64,000 nucleotides of DNA from Lucinisca nassula (lineage: Eukaryota; Mollusca; Bivalvia; Lucinida; Lucinidae): the NCBI GenBank assembly GCA_963580285.1, contig OY757014.1, forward strand, positions 13,592,725 through 13,656,724, given 5' to 3'. Positions 31,253 through 42,148 of the stretch are shown here, one piece after another; position 1 is the stretch's first letter; the number at the start of each line of letters is the position of its first letter. The notes beneath the pieces were generated by a model that searched no databases, had not been told where the DNA came from, and worked only from the letters and a program-made list of their open reading frames with translations. The position numbers were made by a program, and so were the translations under genes.

Positions 31253-31895
31253 ACATGATGCTAAACTGAAATACAGTAGTAACAAAGCGTTATCTTGGGG
31301 ACTATTTTGCAGCGGATGTCGACAGAAGGAAATGTTTACATGCAACGTCACGATGACGCCAAATTGCACGCACCACGTTGACGACGTGAATTATCGCATA
31401 TTTGCAAACGCTGACGTTTCCAATGGGTTCAATGGGAAAAACGTTAACGTCATGTTAGAATAGGATATAAATGCATGTGTTTCAGTCGATAATTTTAGCG
31501 GCATTTCTTCTAACAATGGCGAACAGTTGTGAGATTTTGAAGGAAACAACATCATTATTGCCGATTTTCAGCCTGTTAGAATCGAAATAGATCAGCTCTA
31601 GTTTGTGATTTGTTGAGTAATAAATCACAGTTTGTCGGGCAGTTGTAAGTAGACAAATCACGCGCGCTACGCGCTTGTGATTTGTCTACTTTACAACTGA
31701 CCTCCAAACTGTGATTTATTACTCAACAAATCACAGTTAGAGCTGATCTATTTCTTAAACATCTATGAATCTACGAGTGATGTCATAAAATGGCGGTTTT
31801 TGGCGTCACTCCATTCCGCACTGCGATTTGTTGTAGAAGAAATCACATTTTTTCCATTGCCTGTTTAGACCCACTGTGTTGGAATAAGAATGTTT

Positions 31896-33108
31896 TCCCG
31901 ATAATAGTTGTATGATGACGTATCATCACATTAAAAGATCTGTGCAATGTGCAATGAACACCCTCGAAAATTCCAGTTTACGTAAAAGAAGTCGAACGTT
32001 TGATCCCTGTTTCAGATAATACGCTAACGCGGGAATATAGCAGTCTGATCCTCTGACAAATCTTGTCAGAATATTTCTTAAATTTAATATATGTATAAAC
32101 ATGGCTGTGGGTGCTCTTTTGAACCGCCTTAATGGCGCGGTTCGAACACTCGGTCAAGTTCCTATACATAAAATTGCTTATGTTACCATGGTAACTACAA
32201 ATGAAAAATACACAAAACTTGTTTTGTTTTGGGCAGAGGATACATTTTTTCATGCAAAAGCCCAAACTGTTTTTGTTTGTGTAAACTCACCAGCCTGTGC
32301 TACGGTTTTAAACACCCAAAAGGTCACTGTGACAATTTCGCAGACTAAATCAATAAAAATGTCAAGATTTAACACCACAAAAATAGACTTAGCGCAAGGT
32401 TTCTAAAATTTGATTCATGTAACCTTTCATTAGATACCATGTGTATCTATTGACAAAGGATTTGGAACTTTAGTCCTCTTTGCTAAGAGAAACTGGCGAT
32501 CACGTATAGGCCTCCGATTCTTTGAAGTTGTGTGCAAAATGCTGCTTTCAATTTAAACTCCATAACAGAATTGCAATCGGTAGTGCTACATGCTTCATGA
32601 ATTTTCTACATTATTTTCCATAATGGTTAACAGCAATGGTGGCAACAAATCGTTTTTAAAGAAATTACAAAAATCGAATGACATGTATAGAAATAACGAC
32701 AGTTTGAAAATTGCTATATGTTTAATTGAAAGGGAGATAATTGAAGAATTTCACAACTTAAAGCCTGGATCGTAGTGTAACACCATGAGCTGTTGTAAAG
32801 GTAATATGAGTTTCGATGTTCAATGGACATGGACTTTCATCTCAGACACAAAAAGATCATCTGTGCCTGCGTAATGCCAAATTCCTTGCAAAACCTTTGT
32901 AGGCACATATTGCAAGACAACTCTTGAGCAGAATTGCATGGGCAAATGCAAGTTTGTGCATTTTGTAGCTAAACGTCCGATTCGCATGCCTACAGCCATC
33001 TTTGGCTGAATAGCTACCAGTTACCCGAAAGTTGGTATAGTTACTTTTTTGACAGAGTATAATTATATTCAGAAGAAAAGTAAAACGACTGTATTCCCCC
33101 AGTAACAT
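31896..33108. other. Low-copy DNA, no supported gene
   Basis: One short stem (GAACCGCCTTAATGGCGCGGTTC near 32124) resembles the centre of B. Small open frames at 32101-32406 and 32590-32775 have no recognisable domain. Confidence 0.4.
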
Positions 33109-33111
33109 CAC

Positions 33112-33375
33112 GAAAACACGCCTATATGATTTTGACTCCCTCGAACCCCACTTTATATAGTAAAACTGGGGTTTGCAGGTGTATACATTATTTTTTTATT
33201 TCTGCTCAAAAACATAGATTGTGGGTACTCGTTAGAACCGCCTCGTCGGGGCGAGTATCCACAATCTATGTTTTGAGCAGAAATAAGAAAAATATTTACA
33301 TTTTTCATCTAATAATTTTCACTTTTCTGTGATAAAATTTACAATGTATTTGTATAGGCATGTTTTCGTAATGAC
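33112..33375. mobile_element. Family B foldback element, complete
   Basis: Outer ends CGAAAACACGCCTATA and TATAGGCATGTTTTCG. Inner arms AACATAGATTGTGGGTACTC against GTATCCACAATCTATGTTTT, central AGAACCGCCTCGTCGGGGCG. The best-preserved copy. Confidence 0.85.
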
Positions 33376-33499
33376 CTCGTTTTCTCTACTTATAATCTGG
33401 GGTTTTGATGGGTGTTCGTTGTAAGGATTTGTTGTTGTGACGTATGGCAGTCAATACAGCACTGCAGGGTGCATCTGTAAATACATTTACCAGAGACCG

Positions 33500-33600
33500 G
33501 CGGCTTTAACCCATAAATGACAATGGAATTTTCCACGCGGCGTCTGATCTGGGTCTACACTGTTTGGAAATGTCCCTCAACAGGGTGTGGAAGCTGCTAT
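33500..33600. mobile_element. Family F fragment
   Basis: TTAACCCATAAATGACAATGG joins directly to the right arm GGCGTCTGATCTGGGTCTAC; the left arm is missing. Confidence 0.5.
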
Positions 33601-33699
33601 GCGCACAGAGCTTTTAACGTTCTTTGAAGCCTGAAAAGTAGATCGTGTCATGTCGGCCCATGTCATTAAAGAGAATGCAACATGATTATCTTTTTAAAA

Positions 33700-33915
33700 A
33701 GTTTGCGCTTTAAGGGGAATGGATAAACCTTTAGGGGAGGCAACGCCTACAAAAGTATTTTTGTCTCCCCTGTCAGTAAGGATAAACTTTTAAAGGAAAG
33801 AATTTGCTCCCGAGGAGCAAATTCTTTCCTTTAAGAGTAGATCCCTTCTACAGTGGCACAGGGCTTATAGAAAAGCAAACAGGAAGTCCCGAAAGTTGTC
33901 TCCCTTTGAAAAATG
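33700..33915. repeat. Element Y with 19-bp perfect hairpin
   Basis: AAAGGAAAGAATTTGCTCC (33792-33810) is exactly inverted at 33814-33832. Flanking GGCTTATAGAAAAGC and CGAAAGTTGTCTCCCT recur at 39585-39720, which defines a small family. Confidence 0.65.
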
Positions 33916-35077
33916 AAAAAAAAAAAAAAAAAATCTGCCCGATGTTCACATTCCCCGTAAGTGTGTGTAATAATTATCCTTTATGGGTAGATTATTTATC
34001 AATCGACTCAAAGTTATTTACTATCTAGAAGCTTGACGTGACCAATAAATTAAATGCTAGTAGCAGGCGTTTATAACACGATTCGGTTGAGGTTGAGGTG
34101 TATTTAGTCACTTTATCATGTCTAAAGTGCTTTTGAAGACAAGCAGAGATTTCATTGCCTTCGTGAAGAGCTTACATTTATTTTAATTAAGAAGCTGATG
34201 TCACATTCTCACTGTGAATTGATACGATTTATAGACAAGCTTTTCTTGTCGCTGTGACTTCAGAATCTTCTGTGGCCCCTGACCTGGGTCTGCACTGTTT
34301 GCTTAGCCCAACTCCTGATTCCAGCAAAGATTATAGAGATATAGCCTAATTACGCAACATTTGGTGTCCATATTACGTAACACTGACCTCACTGTGATAA
34401 AATTAACGCTTCTGTTTACTTTAAATACATTACCTGGATTTCCTACAAATCAGTGATAGTCACGTGAACTTTAGTACTGAAGAGTTTCTATGCTTTATAA
34501 CTTTATAACTCAAAAAGCTGGTATGGGATAACATACATTCATATTCAGACCTAATCGCATTTACATCCAATGGAACTACTATATATATATAGTTCCGTCT
34601 CCAAATGGGCAAATACCTCATTTATGTCAAACTATATACTAAATAAAAGCTCAGTTTCCGAACTAGCTGACATATCGAAAAATCATTGATGATATCGTAT
34701 CAATTCAGATTGTCAAACTGTCAGAAATTTGAATATATAAATGAAAATATCTGTGAGAAATGCTTATTTGAAAACTGACGCCCATGAACATTTTGCGAAA
34801 ACCAATTTGGCAGTTCTTTGGCAATCTTATCATTCTGACATTTTCATCTGTTCACATTACGAAGTTTCCATGTGGATCAATTAAGAAGTCGTTTAAAGAT
34901 GCACTGGTTATAATCTAAGTATTAATCACAAAAGCGGTCGACCATTTCAGAGCGTCGGTTTAATTTATCATAACTGTCATAAAATAAGGCGGCTTCTTTC
35001 AGCCAATATGCACTGTTTCTAACCAGATTTCTTGCATGATACTGTAAGCTGAATATTGAAAAGCAGCGACACTGTGT
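33916..35077. other. Low-copy AT-rich DNA
   Basis: A poly-A run at 33919-33933 and a fragment of the F right arm (CCTGGGTCTGCACTGTTTGC near 34284). Nothing else recognised. Confidence 0.45.
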
Positions 35078-35125
35078 TTTGTTTTGTTTGAATTGAGGAA
35101 TAACGTCCCCGTCATCAATATTTAG
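35078..35125 (-). mobile_element. Family A 3'-end fragment
   Basis: TTTGTTTGAATTGAGGAATAA followed by CGTCCCCGTCATCAATATTT, then unrelated sequence: a short 5'-truncated copy. Confidence 0.55.
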
Positions 35126-35175
35126 GTCACATTTGCTATATACCTATACCCTATGACATGTACAAAAGCAGATCG

Positions 35176-35405
35176 GCAGTAACCCATTGTATACTAGTGG
35201 ACTCGTCCATTGCTATATGGTGGGACAAGTCATTTTGTCATATAAGGGGTGGTAGACCTTTTTTATTTTTATTCTATTTTTGATGGGATATTCTGCTAGC
35301 AAATAGTGCATGTACTGATCAGATGCCGCGTTCTGCGGCGTCTCATCTGGGCCTGCACTGTTTACCAATGTACCCCTCTAGGGGTTTCCCGCATGTAATG
35401 GTTTA
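35176..35405. mobile_element. Family F foldback element
   Basis: Ends TAACCCATTGTATAC and CATGTAATGGTTTA; core GATCAGATGCCGCGTTCTGC against the inverted GCGGCGTCTCATC, then GGGCCTGCACTGTTTACC. The left core arm is diverged. Confidence 0.75.
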
Positions 35406-35692
35406 AAGCAAAGATACTTAAATAGGCTCAATGATATCAAATGAATAAATTTAAAAAAAATGTTGCACTATGGTGCATTACACTTGAAGACACCTAACAC
35501 ACGCTAACAAGTGAAAGAAAGCTACACTTGTGTATGGGTTCCCTTTGAAATCAAGGAACAAATGCCAGATTGAAAGAATGACACTCTTGTTGTTGTTGTT
35601 TTCCAGTTTCCCCGTGTCGCGGGTCGTCAGCTGGTGGCGTTCCAGGGAACGAATCCATGCTGGCACTACACCATAGCCGTTCGGTGGTACCC

Positions 35693-36034
35693 CTATTCCC
35701 CGTTGCCGGTGAACAGGGAGACCATCGCTCGGCTCCAGTCCCGTCCGTCCGTATTTGTCGTCTCACGTCTCAGGTGTCTCCGAGCCCACGGGCATCCCCT
35801 TGCCCTGTAGCCATTCGCCGGGCTCCATCCTGAGGGGTTTGTGAAACGGTGCCGTGATCTTTCCAGGTCTCGGTGGGGCTTATACTTTGTCTTCCAGTTT
35901 TGCTTCAGGAGTGCATGTGCCCTGTCGCTAAAGGGCATCTTTATTTGTTGGAGTTTCTGGGCTAGGCGTGCTTCATTTTTCAAGGGCTGTGGATGTGTTG
36001 CGCAGTGCCAATATGAGCCTTTGTTTTGGTGCAA
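35693..36034 (-). CDS. Unrecognised ORF in a GC-richer island
   Basis: A 113-codon minus-strand frame rich in R, K, P and W lies in a ~470-bp stretch (35580-36050) clearly more GC-rich than its surroundings. A second minus frame overlaps it (35551-35766). No domain or motif is recognised. It could be a worn exon of a host or transposon gene or chance openness in GC-rich DNA. Confidence 0.15.
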   Translation of the reverse strand: MHQNKGSYWHCATHPQPLKNEARLAQKLQQIKMPFSDRAHALLKQNWKTKYKPHRDLERSRHRFTNPSGWSPANGYRARGCPWARRHLRRETTNTDGRDWSRAMVSLFTGNGE

Positions 36035-36050
36035 CGTAGATTAGTTGTAA

Positions 36051-36957
36051 TAAATTGGAACTCCATTCTTAGTAAAGGTTTGGCTACGTGATTGCACTGC
36101 GTTTAAGTTATAGCAGTGCTGTGCCTTGGGTTTTTGCGGTTTGTCGCAAAGGCGTGTGGGTTGTTTTGTGTAACAGGGTAGGCTCCGAGTTTGAACTTAT
36201 CATTAAGGGGATCGTTTAGCAGTTGATTTTGTTTGAAAGTTTCATTGCGATTTGGAAGACGTTTCTAAAGACTGCTATACACGTTTCCATGTTACGGGTT
36301 ATGCACCTTATATCCAATCAGGGGATTCGAGACGTAAAGTTTTTAGCCATTTTGTGGTGCTTATTTGCACCGCAAAATTGTAGAGTTCATCCATTTCTTT
36401 CGTCTAGCTTGTAGCTTCAGCCGCATATACACCGTCACGCCAGCACCCTGTCTATGGATGTCGTCTACGCTTTTTGAATCAATTTTGATATTGGTATTTA
36501 TGTTTTTTATTTTGATATTTGATTTGTGCATGTTTTTGTAACGTATGTACATTTGAATGACACTCTTCACAAGCAGAATGCTTTAATACACACTCAAGCG
36601 TGTACTGGTACTCCATATAAAAATGGCTCAGTGCTCCAATAAGAAATACAATATGTACAGCATTATACTGAGCTACGGATAGTTATTTTGCTCTGACCAC
36701 ACGACAATTAAGATACAGCTATAAGAATTGTCGTTGGAAAAAACATATGATAAACGAGTATAGTGTCGGATATATTGGGATTCATCACAAGCAGAAATGA
36801 AGTTTGGAACACCTCTAATGCCCTCCAGCACGAGACTGCTTACGTCCTGTTGCTTAAATAGAAGAAAGTTTACCGATACTCAGAAAAACGCCACGATAAC
36901 AAAACTGATCCATCTCAAGCCACCGAGCTGATAAGCTATAAAATATAAACAAACAAT
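36051..36957. other. No recognisable feature
   Basis: Low-copy sequence, T-rich on the plus strand to about 36540, with no coding or repeat signature. Confidence 0.4.
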
Positions 36958-39042
36958 ATAACCCATTTAGTACCAGAAACCCCAAAACGAGTACCCTGGC
37001 AAACAGTTCAGATCCAGATCAGACGCCGCAGAACGCGGCGTCTGATCAGGGCCTCCACTGTTTACTAAACATTCAGTCAATTGCACGACCCGCAGAAAAA
37101 GCAACCGACTGAAGTCGGTTGATTTCTAAGAGTGCCCTAAAATCACCGTGTCATTCTGTCATTCTGTCAGTCTGTCCGTCAGTCCGTAACCCGTTTGTGA
37201 AAATTGGTGATAGTGACTTAACCGCTTGGAATATTTAAACAATTTTTGGCAAACTGATAGATATCAATGGGATCTAACCAATGAGCTTGCGAAATATTAC
37301 ATTCCATTTAGTATAGCCTCGCCGAGGCAAAAAATGTGAAAATTTTTGAACTGCTTCTCCTCAGAAACCGTTGGGCCGATTGAAGTCAAATTTCATATGG
37401 AGCCTCTATGGGATGGGGGAAACCAAAATTTGCTGATGGGGTCCAGGTCACATGACCAAAATGGCCGCCAAGCCATATATGGTCTGTCTGTCTGTCCGTC
37501 CGTAACCCGTTTGTGAAAATTGGTGATAGTGACTTAACCGCTTGGAATATTTAAACAATTTTGGCATACTGATAGATATCAATGAGATCTAACCAATGAG
37601 CTTGCGAAATATTACATTCCATTTAGTATAGCCTCGTCGAGGCAAAAAATGTGAAAATTTTTGAACTGCTTCCCCTCGGAAACCGTTGGGCCGATTGAAG
37701 TCAAATTTCATATGGAGCCTCTATGGGATGGGGGAAACCAAAATTTGCTCATGGGGTCTAGGTCACATGACCAAAATGGCCGCCAAACCATATATGGTAA
37801 AAACCCTTCAAAAATAGTCTTCTCCAGAACCACTGGGCAGATTTCCATGAAACTTGATAAATAGCATCTGGGACGTAGGCCCATCATAAATTGCTAAAAT
37901 GGTGACCCTGTGTTGACCTTGACCTTCTTTGGGTCCGTCCGTAACCTGTTTGTGAAAATTGGTGATAGTGACTTAACCGCTTGGAATATTTAAACAATTT
38001 TTGGCATACTGATAGATATCAATAAGATCTAACCAATGAACTTGCGAAATATTACATTCCATTTAGTATAGCCTCGCCGAGGCGAAAAATGTGAAAATTT
38101 TCGAACTGCATCTCCTCGGAAACCGTTGGGCCGATTGAAATCAAATTTCATATGGAGCCTCTATGGGATGGGGGAAACCAAAATTTGCTCATGGGGTCCA
38201 GGTCACATGACCAAAATGGCCGCCAAGCCATATATGGTCTGTCTGTCTGTCCGTCCGTAACCCGTCTGTGAAAATTGGTGATAGTGACTCAACCGCTTGG
38301 AATATTTAAACAATTTTTGGCATACTGATAGATAACAATGAGATCTTACCAATGAGCTTGCGAAATATTACATTCCATTTAGTATAGCCTCGCCGAGACG
38401 AAAAATGTGAAAATTTTCGAACCGCTTCTCCTCGGAAACCGTTGGGCCGTTTGAAGTCAAATTTCATATGGAGCCTCTATGGGATGGGTGAAACCAAAAT
38501 TTGCTCATGGGGTCCAGGTCACATGACCAAAATGGCCGCCAAGCCATATATGGTAAAAACCCTTCAAAAATAGTCTTCTCCAGAACCACTGGGCAGATTT
38601 CCACGAAACTTGATAAATAGCATCTGGGACGTAGGCCCATCATAAATTGCTAAAATGGTGACCCTGGGTTGACCTTGACCTTCTTTGTGCCTAGGTCAAA
38701 CTTTGACACATATACTTTTGTATTGGAAAAGTGAGAATGCATTTTATCCTGCAAACGATTCAGAATACAGTACTAAAGTATAAGATATATTTTTGCTCCT
38801 TACGATAAGGTGCATTTATTGGGGGAACCGTTTTAGGTCCAGGTCACATGACCAAAATGGGTGACATACCCATATATGGTAACACTCATAAAGCTAAAAG
38901 CATCCGGCGGGTCGTGCACTTCAGCTGAAGCACTGGTTATCAAATAAATTTTGATGAAAACACAACCTGTCACCCCTAAATTTTGAAATAAACTCCGGCT
39001 ATATTTAAGGAGGAAGATTCCATTTGGTACAAAAGGGTTAAC
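36958..39042. mobile_element. Family F element split by element G
   Basis: Left part 36958-37083: AACCCATTTAGTACCAGAAA and the hairpin AGACGCCGCAGAACGCGGCG. Right part 38940-39042: GAAAACACAACCTGTCACCC to TTTGGTACAAAAGGGTTAA. The two parts join into one family-length F when G is removed. Confidence 0.85.
37084..38939 (+). mobile_element. Element G, four-unit copy
   Basis: Left TTGCACGACCCGCAG and right GCGGGTCGTGCACTTC give the GCACGACCCGC inverted ends. About four tandem units start at CCGTCCGTAACC (near 37180, 37497, 37934, 38250); some carry an extra module (GAACCACTGGGCAGATTTCC). TGACCTTGACCT occurs near 37916 and 38671. No coding sequence is visible. Confidence 0.8.
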
Positions 39043-39076
39043 AGAAAACTCTAGGAAGAGCCATAATCATAAGACG

Positions 39077-39225
39077 AGTGAGTGAGTGAGTGCTTGAGTT
39101 TTACGTCCCACCAACAGCTATGGTCATATGGAGACGGGACCTCGGTTTAAAGACTCATCCGAAAGTCTGGAGAAGTCCGGGATCGATCCTGCGATCCCTG
39201 AATCATAAGACGAAAGGAGGACATT
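39077..39225 (-). mobile_element. Family U SINE-like repeat with (GAGT)n end
   Basis: GAGTGAGTGAGTGCTTGAGT then TTTTACGTCCCACC, and a degenerate B-box region GGGATCGATCC. The layout matches molluscan SINEs whose tail is (ACTC)n on the sense strand. Confidence 0.5.
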
Positions 39226-39289
39226 ACGATTACACATCCGTGGGACATAGCGCATTTATTCACATCTCCAGACTGGCTACTTATCTGAT

Positions 39290-39460
39290 GAAATTCCGTT
39301 ATGTTTTTCTAATTTTTACTGCAATCATAGGTTGTGGGTGCTCGTTAGAATCGCCTCAACCTGTGTCTTGGAACAGAAAAGAAAAATAATGTATAACCCC
39401 GTAAACCCCATTCTTCTCTATATAAAATGGGGTTTAGAAGGGTTTTCATTTCACGGACTT
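39290..39460. mobile_element. Family B foldback fragment
   Basis: GGTTGTGGGTGCTCGTTAGA, AGAAAAATAATGTATAACCC and TAAAATGGGGTTTAGAAGGG. The right half of the central stem is missing. Confidence 0.6.
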
Positions 39461-39584
39461 GTTCATGTGACGAAGACAAAATCTCACAGGCGGGGAGCAA
39501 GCGATTAACAAGCGGAACAGCCAGTCCCCTCTTCCCCATAAGGGATGATTAGAAAACTACAGATTAGAAAATTACCTAAGTTAA

Positions 39585-39720
39585 TGGGACCTTCAGGGGC
39601 GGCAACTCCTGAAAAGTATTTTTGTCGACCATTTCAAGGGGGTTAACTCTCAAAGGGCTTATAGAAAAGCGAGCTTGAAGTTTCGAAAGTTGTCTCCCTC
39701 CGAAAAATGGGGGAAATATC
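39585..39720. repeat. Element Y, second copy
   Basis: Shares AAAAGTATTTTTGTC, GGGCTTATAGAAAAGC and CGAAAGTTGTCTCCCTC with 33700-33915 but lacks the hairpin. Confidence 0.5.
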
Positions 39721-39870
39721 TGCCAGGTTAGTATTGACAAACAAATAGTCTTTAAAATTCAATAAAAACCGGGGATTTCTAATTATCAGCTTGAAATTGA
39801 ACAAGGACGCTATAAGAAATCTCCGCCTGAAAAAAAAGGTTTTGTAAAGTATGCCCCTGAAAAATTGCAG

Positions 39871-40074
39871 GTGAGTTTCACTTCATAATGGACTGCTCGA
39901 CATACAACGTTATAAGAAGTAGACGTTTTGATAAATTGAGTTTTTCTGTAGCACCTTTCAAGGTCATACCAGATAAAGAAAAGTTTAAGTTCCTTAGGAC
40001 CGCAGATGATACAGATGTCCAACAAGAATTCTTAAAATATGTCAGTGCGTCCGTCTTTTGGGAACTAGTCATTA
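39871..40074 (+). CDS. Candidate host exon (unproven)
   Basis: Open frame bounded by TTGCAG (acceptor-like, ends 39870) and GTAAGT (donor-like, 40075-40080). The 204-nt block is a phase 1-1 exon. It encodes MDCSTYNVIRSRRFDKLSFS and KFLRTADDTDVQQEFLKYVS, mixed composition unlike the low-complexity frames nearby. No domain is recognised and the polypyrimidine tract is weak, so chance is possible. Confidence 0.2.
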
Positions 40075-40162
40075 GTAAGTTGAAATATATATTCGAGTGT
40101 CACTTTTATTGCACGATCATGTTTCTCTGTTGCGTCTTTAGGCATATTGAAACTAAGGAAAC

Positions 40163-40230
40163 TATCTTATCTTATCTCATCTTATCATTTTATATTATCT
40201 TATCTAAATTAATCTAATCTTATCTAATGC
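40163..40230 (+). repeat. Degenerate (CTTAT)n
   Basis: Imperfect pentanucleotide repeat (CTTATCTTATCTCATCTTAT and variants). Confidence 0.8.
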
Positions 40231-40722
40231 AAAATTTCAACTTTTCCAGAAATATGACAAAGGAACATTCAAGGCCACCACGTTGGAGTGGTCGGAAGCA
40301 CAAGTTGCGCGGGGGAAGGAGAGGGGGATGGGGATGGAGTAGGGCTTAAAGACCTTTTACTGCCGACAAATCTTCTTCTGACATAAAAACAATATTCTGT
40401 TCGCATAATTGTTTACTAACTCAATCAATGCATCACGACACATATTAATCGCATTCATGATCAGCCACTGACATGAAGCAAAGACGAAGACTGCTGGTCG
40501 GTACCACCAACAGTGTTAGCCAGAGTTAAAGTTTAACCACGACGGGTCCGTCAGGCCTGATCCAATTTATAGAAGCTGTATGTTGAGGCCGTCATTTGAG
40601 TCTGAAGCCTGAAAAATTGCGTAACTAGCCAACAATCGTGCGTGCATTTCAAAATTCTATCCGACCTTTTTATAGCGAAAAATGGGGAAAAAACTACACA
40701 GAGACGTCATCAGAAAAATAAC
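40231..40722. other. No recognisable feature
   Basis: Includes a purine-rich GGGGGAAGGAGAGGGGGATG stretch near 40312. Nothing else identified. Confidence 0.4.

Positions 40723-40768
<46 letters not shown>
40723..40768 (+). repeat. (GT)n microsatellite
   Basis: About 23 GT repeats. The frames with alternating V and C across it are artefacts. Confidence 0.95.
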
Positions 40769-40769
<1 letters not shown>

Positions 40770-40934
40770 TGATTTGGGTGGGGTTGGGTTTGGTGCACAA
40801 AACCAAGGGCGAGGATTGTGCCCCACCCCCACCCCACTTCCTCAGTACTTTATACCGACCGTACTAAGGCGGGACTTCGGTTGTGGTTTATTATTGCCAT
40901 TGTCTTAGCATTTATTGACTATTGATATATGTTT

Positions 40935-41010
40935 TGTTTTATTTTTGTTAGCCTCTTGGCCAATTTTAGGGAAAGAAACTGTCTTTTTGGATTTTGGTCA
41001 TGAAAATATC
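40935..41010 (+). mobile_element. Old H-like fragment
   Basis: GCCTCTTGGCCAATTTTAGG followed by GAAACTGTCTTTTTGG is a diverged match to the H segment GCCTATTGGCCATTTTGTGG. Confidence 0.4.
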
Positions 41011-41037
41011 TCATATGGTTTTCAACTTACAGAGCGG

Positions 41038-41591
41038 TGCCCCCGCCCATCGGAGCATGAAGAAATATATGGGCTGCATGATGCTTCCACGCAGAGCTGT
41101 AACCGACCGCGCACGGTGCTGATAGGGGATCGAAGCCTGCCAAGGCAAGGCGGTGCGACTCGGACCGTCCATGGTTATAAACCCTATTGCATCTTTTATT
41201 GGACGAACAGCGTCTCTAAAATGACCTATACAGTGTTAGGCCCCCGCCCATCGGGGCTTTAAGAAATAGATGGGCTGCATGATGCTTCCACGCAGAGCTG
41301 AAACCGACTCACACACGAGTACTGGTAAACCGCTTAGGGGATCTAAGCCTGCCCATGCAAAGCGGTGCGAGTGTCGGACCGTCCGTGCTTATAAATCCTA
41401 TTGGTTTCATTGGGCGGCATGGCTTGAGATGTCATTTCATCTCAACGTCTGGTAAAAGTCCCACAAAATTGGAAGTAAGGTCTCCAAAACGACCTTTACA
41501 GTGTTGACGGGGACGTTTAATCTAAGATCAAACAAAACAAACAAAACCTATACCGTGTTGACGGGGGCGTTAAACCTCAAATCAAACAAAA
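41038..41591 (+). mobile_element. Family A retroposon (host of a nested A)
   Basis: Outer duplication CAACTTACAGAGCGG at 41023-41037 and 41592-41606 (15 bp perfect). The element is split at 41237 by a second A; the last ~46 bases (41546-41591) carry the tail. Confidence 0.92.
41238..41545 (+). mobile_element. Family A retroposon nested in A
   Basis: Duplication ACCTATACMGTGTT at 41224-41237 and 41546-41559 (one mismatch). Same orientation as its host. Ends in CAAAACAAACAAAA. Confidence 0.92.
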
Positions 41592-41710
41592 CAACTTACA
41601 GAGCGGATAGGAGTGGAACTGGTTTTGTTCAATGTTTAAAGGACAATAACTCCAAAAGTAGGTAATCCAAAGTTATGGTTCACATGTCCTGCATGGTTCA
41701 TATATTCTGG

Positions 41711-41835
41711 GGCCCCCGCCTATCTGGGCTTCGAGAAATAGCTTTGGCTGCATGATACTTCCGCAGAGCTCACACCAACCGTAAATAAGTACTGGTAAAG
41801 GCAAAGTGGTGCAAGTCGGACCCGTCCATATAAAC
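41711..41835 (+). mobile_element. Family A 5' fragment
   Basis: GGCCCCCGCCTATCTGGGCT to CCGTCCATATAAAC, with an internal deletion after GTACTGGTAAA. The 3' half is missing, so this copy was cut after insertion. Confidence 0.75.
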
Positions 41836-41921
41836 ATTTAAATTGTTGTGTCTTTTCCATTTCCTGTATGTTACTAGAGTGGTCAGCAATACGTAAGAGC
41901 ATGCATTTATTTCTTTTGATA

Positions 41922-42148
41922 AGTATGTCGAAATTTCGACTTATTATCTAGCAATTTCGACTTATTGAAATTTCGACTTAGTATCTCGAAATATTTACTT
42001 ATCAACTCGAAATTTGGAGATAATATTTAAAAAATTCTGTTTACTAACTCGAAATTATTGCATAATATTTAACTCTACGCATAAACTCAAAATTTCGGCA
42101 TATTAACTCGAAAATTTTGACTTACTTTCTCGAAATTTCGACTAACTC
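41922..42148. repeat. Array W of TCGAAATTTCGA-type palindromes
   Basis: Around ten repeats of ACTTA-N-TCGAAATTTCG spaced roughly 20-25 bp, several with the 12-base palindrome CGAAATTTCG intact (41929, 41958 region, 42132 region). Ends are purer than the middle. It joins a LINE-like 3' end. Confidence 0.7.

Larger units (their letters stand above)
30056..31895. mobile_element. Cluster of nested S foldback elements
   Basis: Repeated modules, some inverted: ATTCTAACAC ends, ATAAATGCATGTGTTTCAGT, TTCTTCTAACAATGGCGAA, AATCACGCGCGCTACGCGC hairpins and TGACGTCA (31003-31010). Same modules at 54309-54785 and 59945-60430. An H copy (30520-30722) and a 185-bp palindrome (31068-31252) lie inside. Exact element borders are uncertain because copies are nested. 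Confidence 0.65.

Noticed and set aside
33792..33832. Rho-independent-type terminator hairpin
   Set aside because: The DNA is eukaryotic and the hairpin belongs to a small dispersed family (Y). No T run follows.
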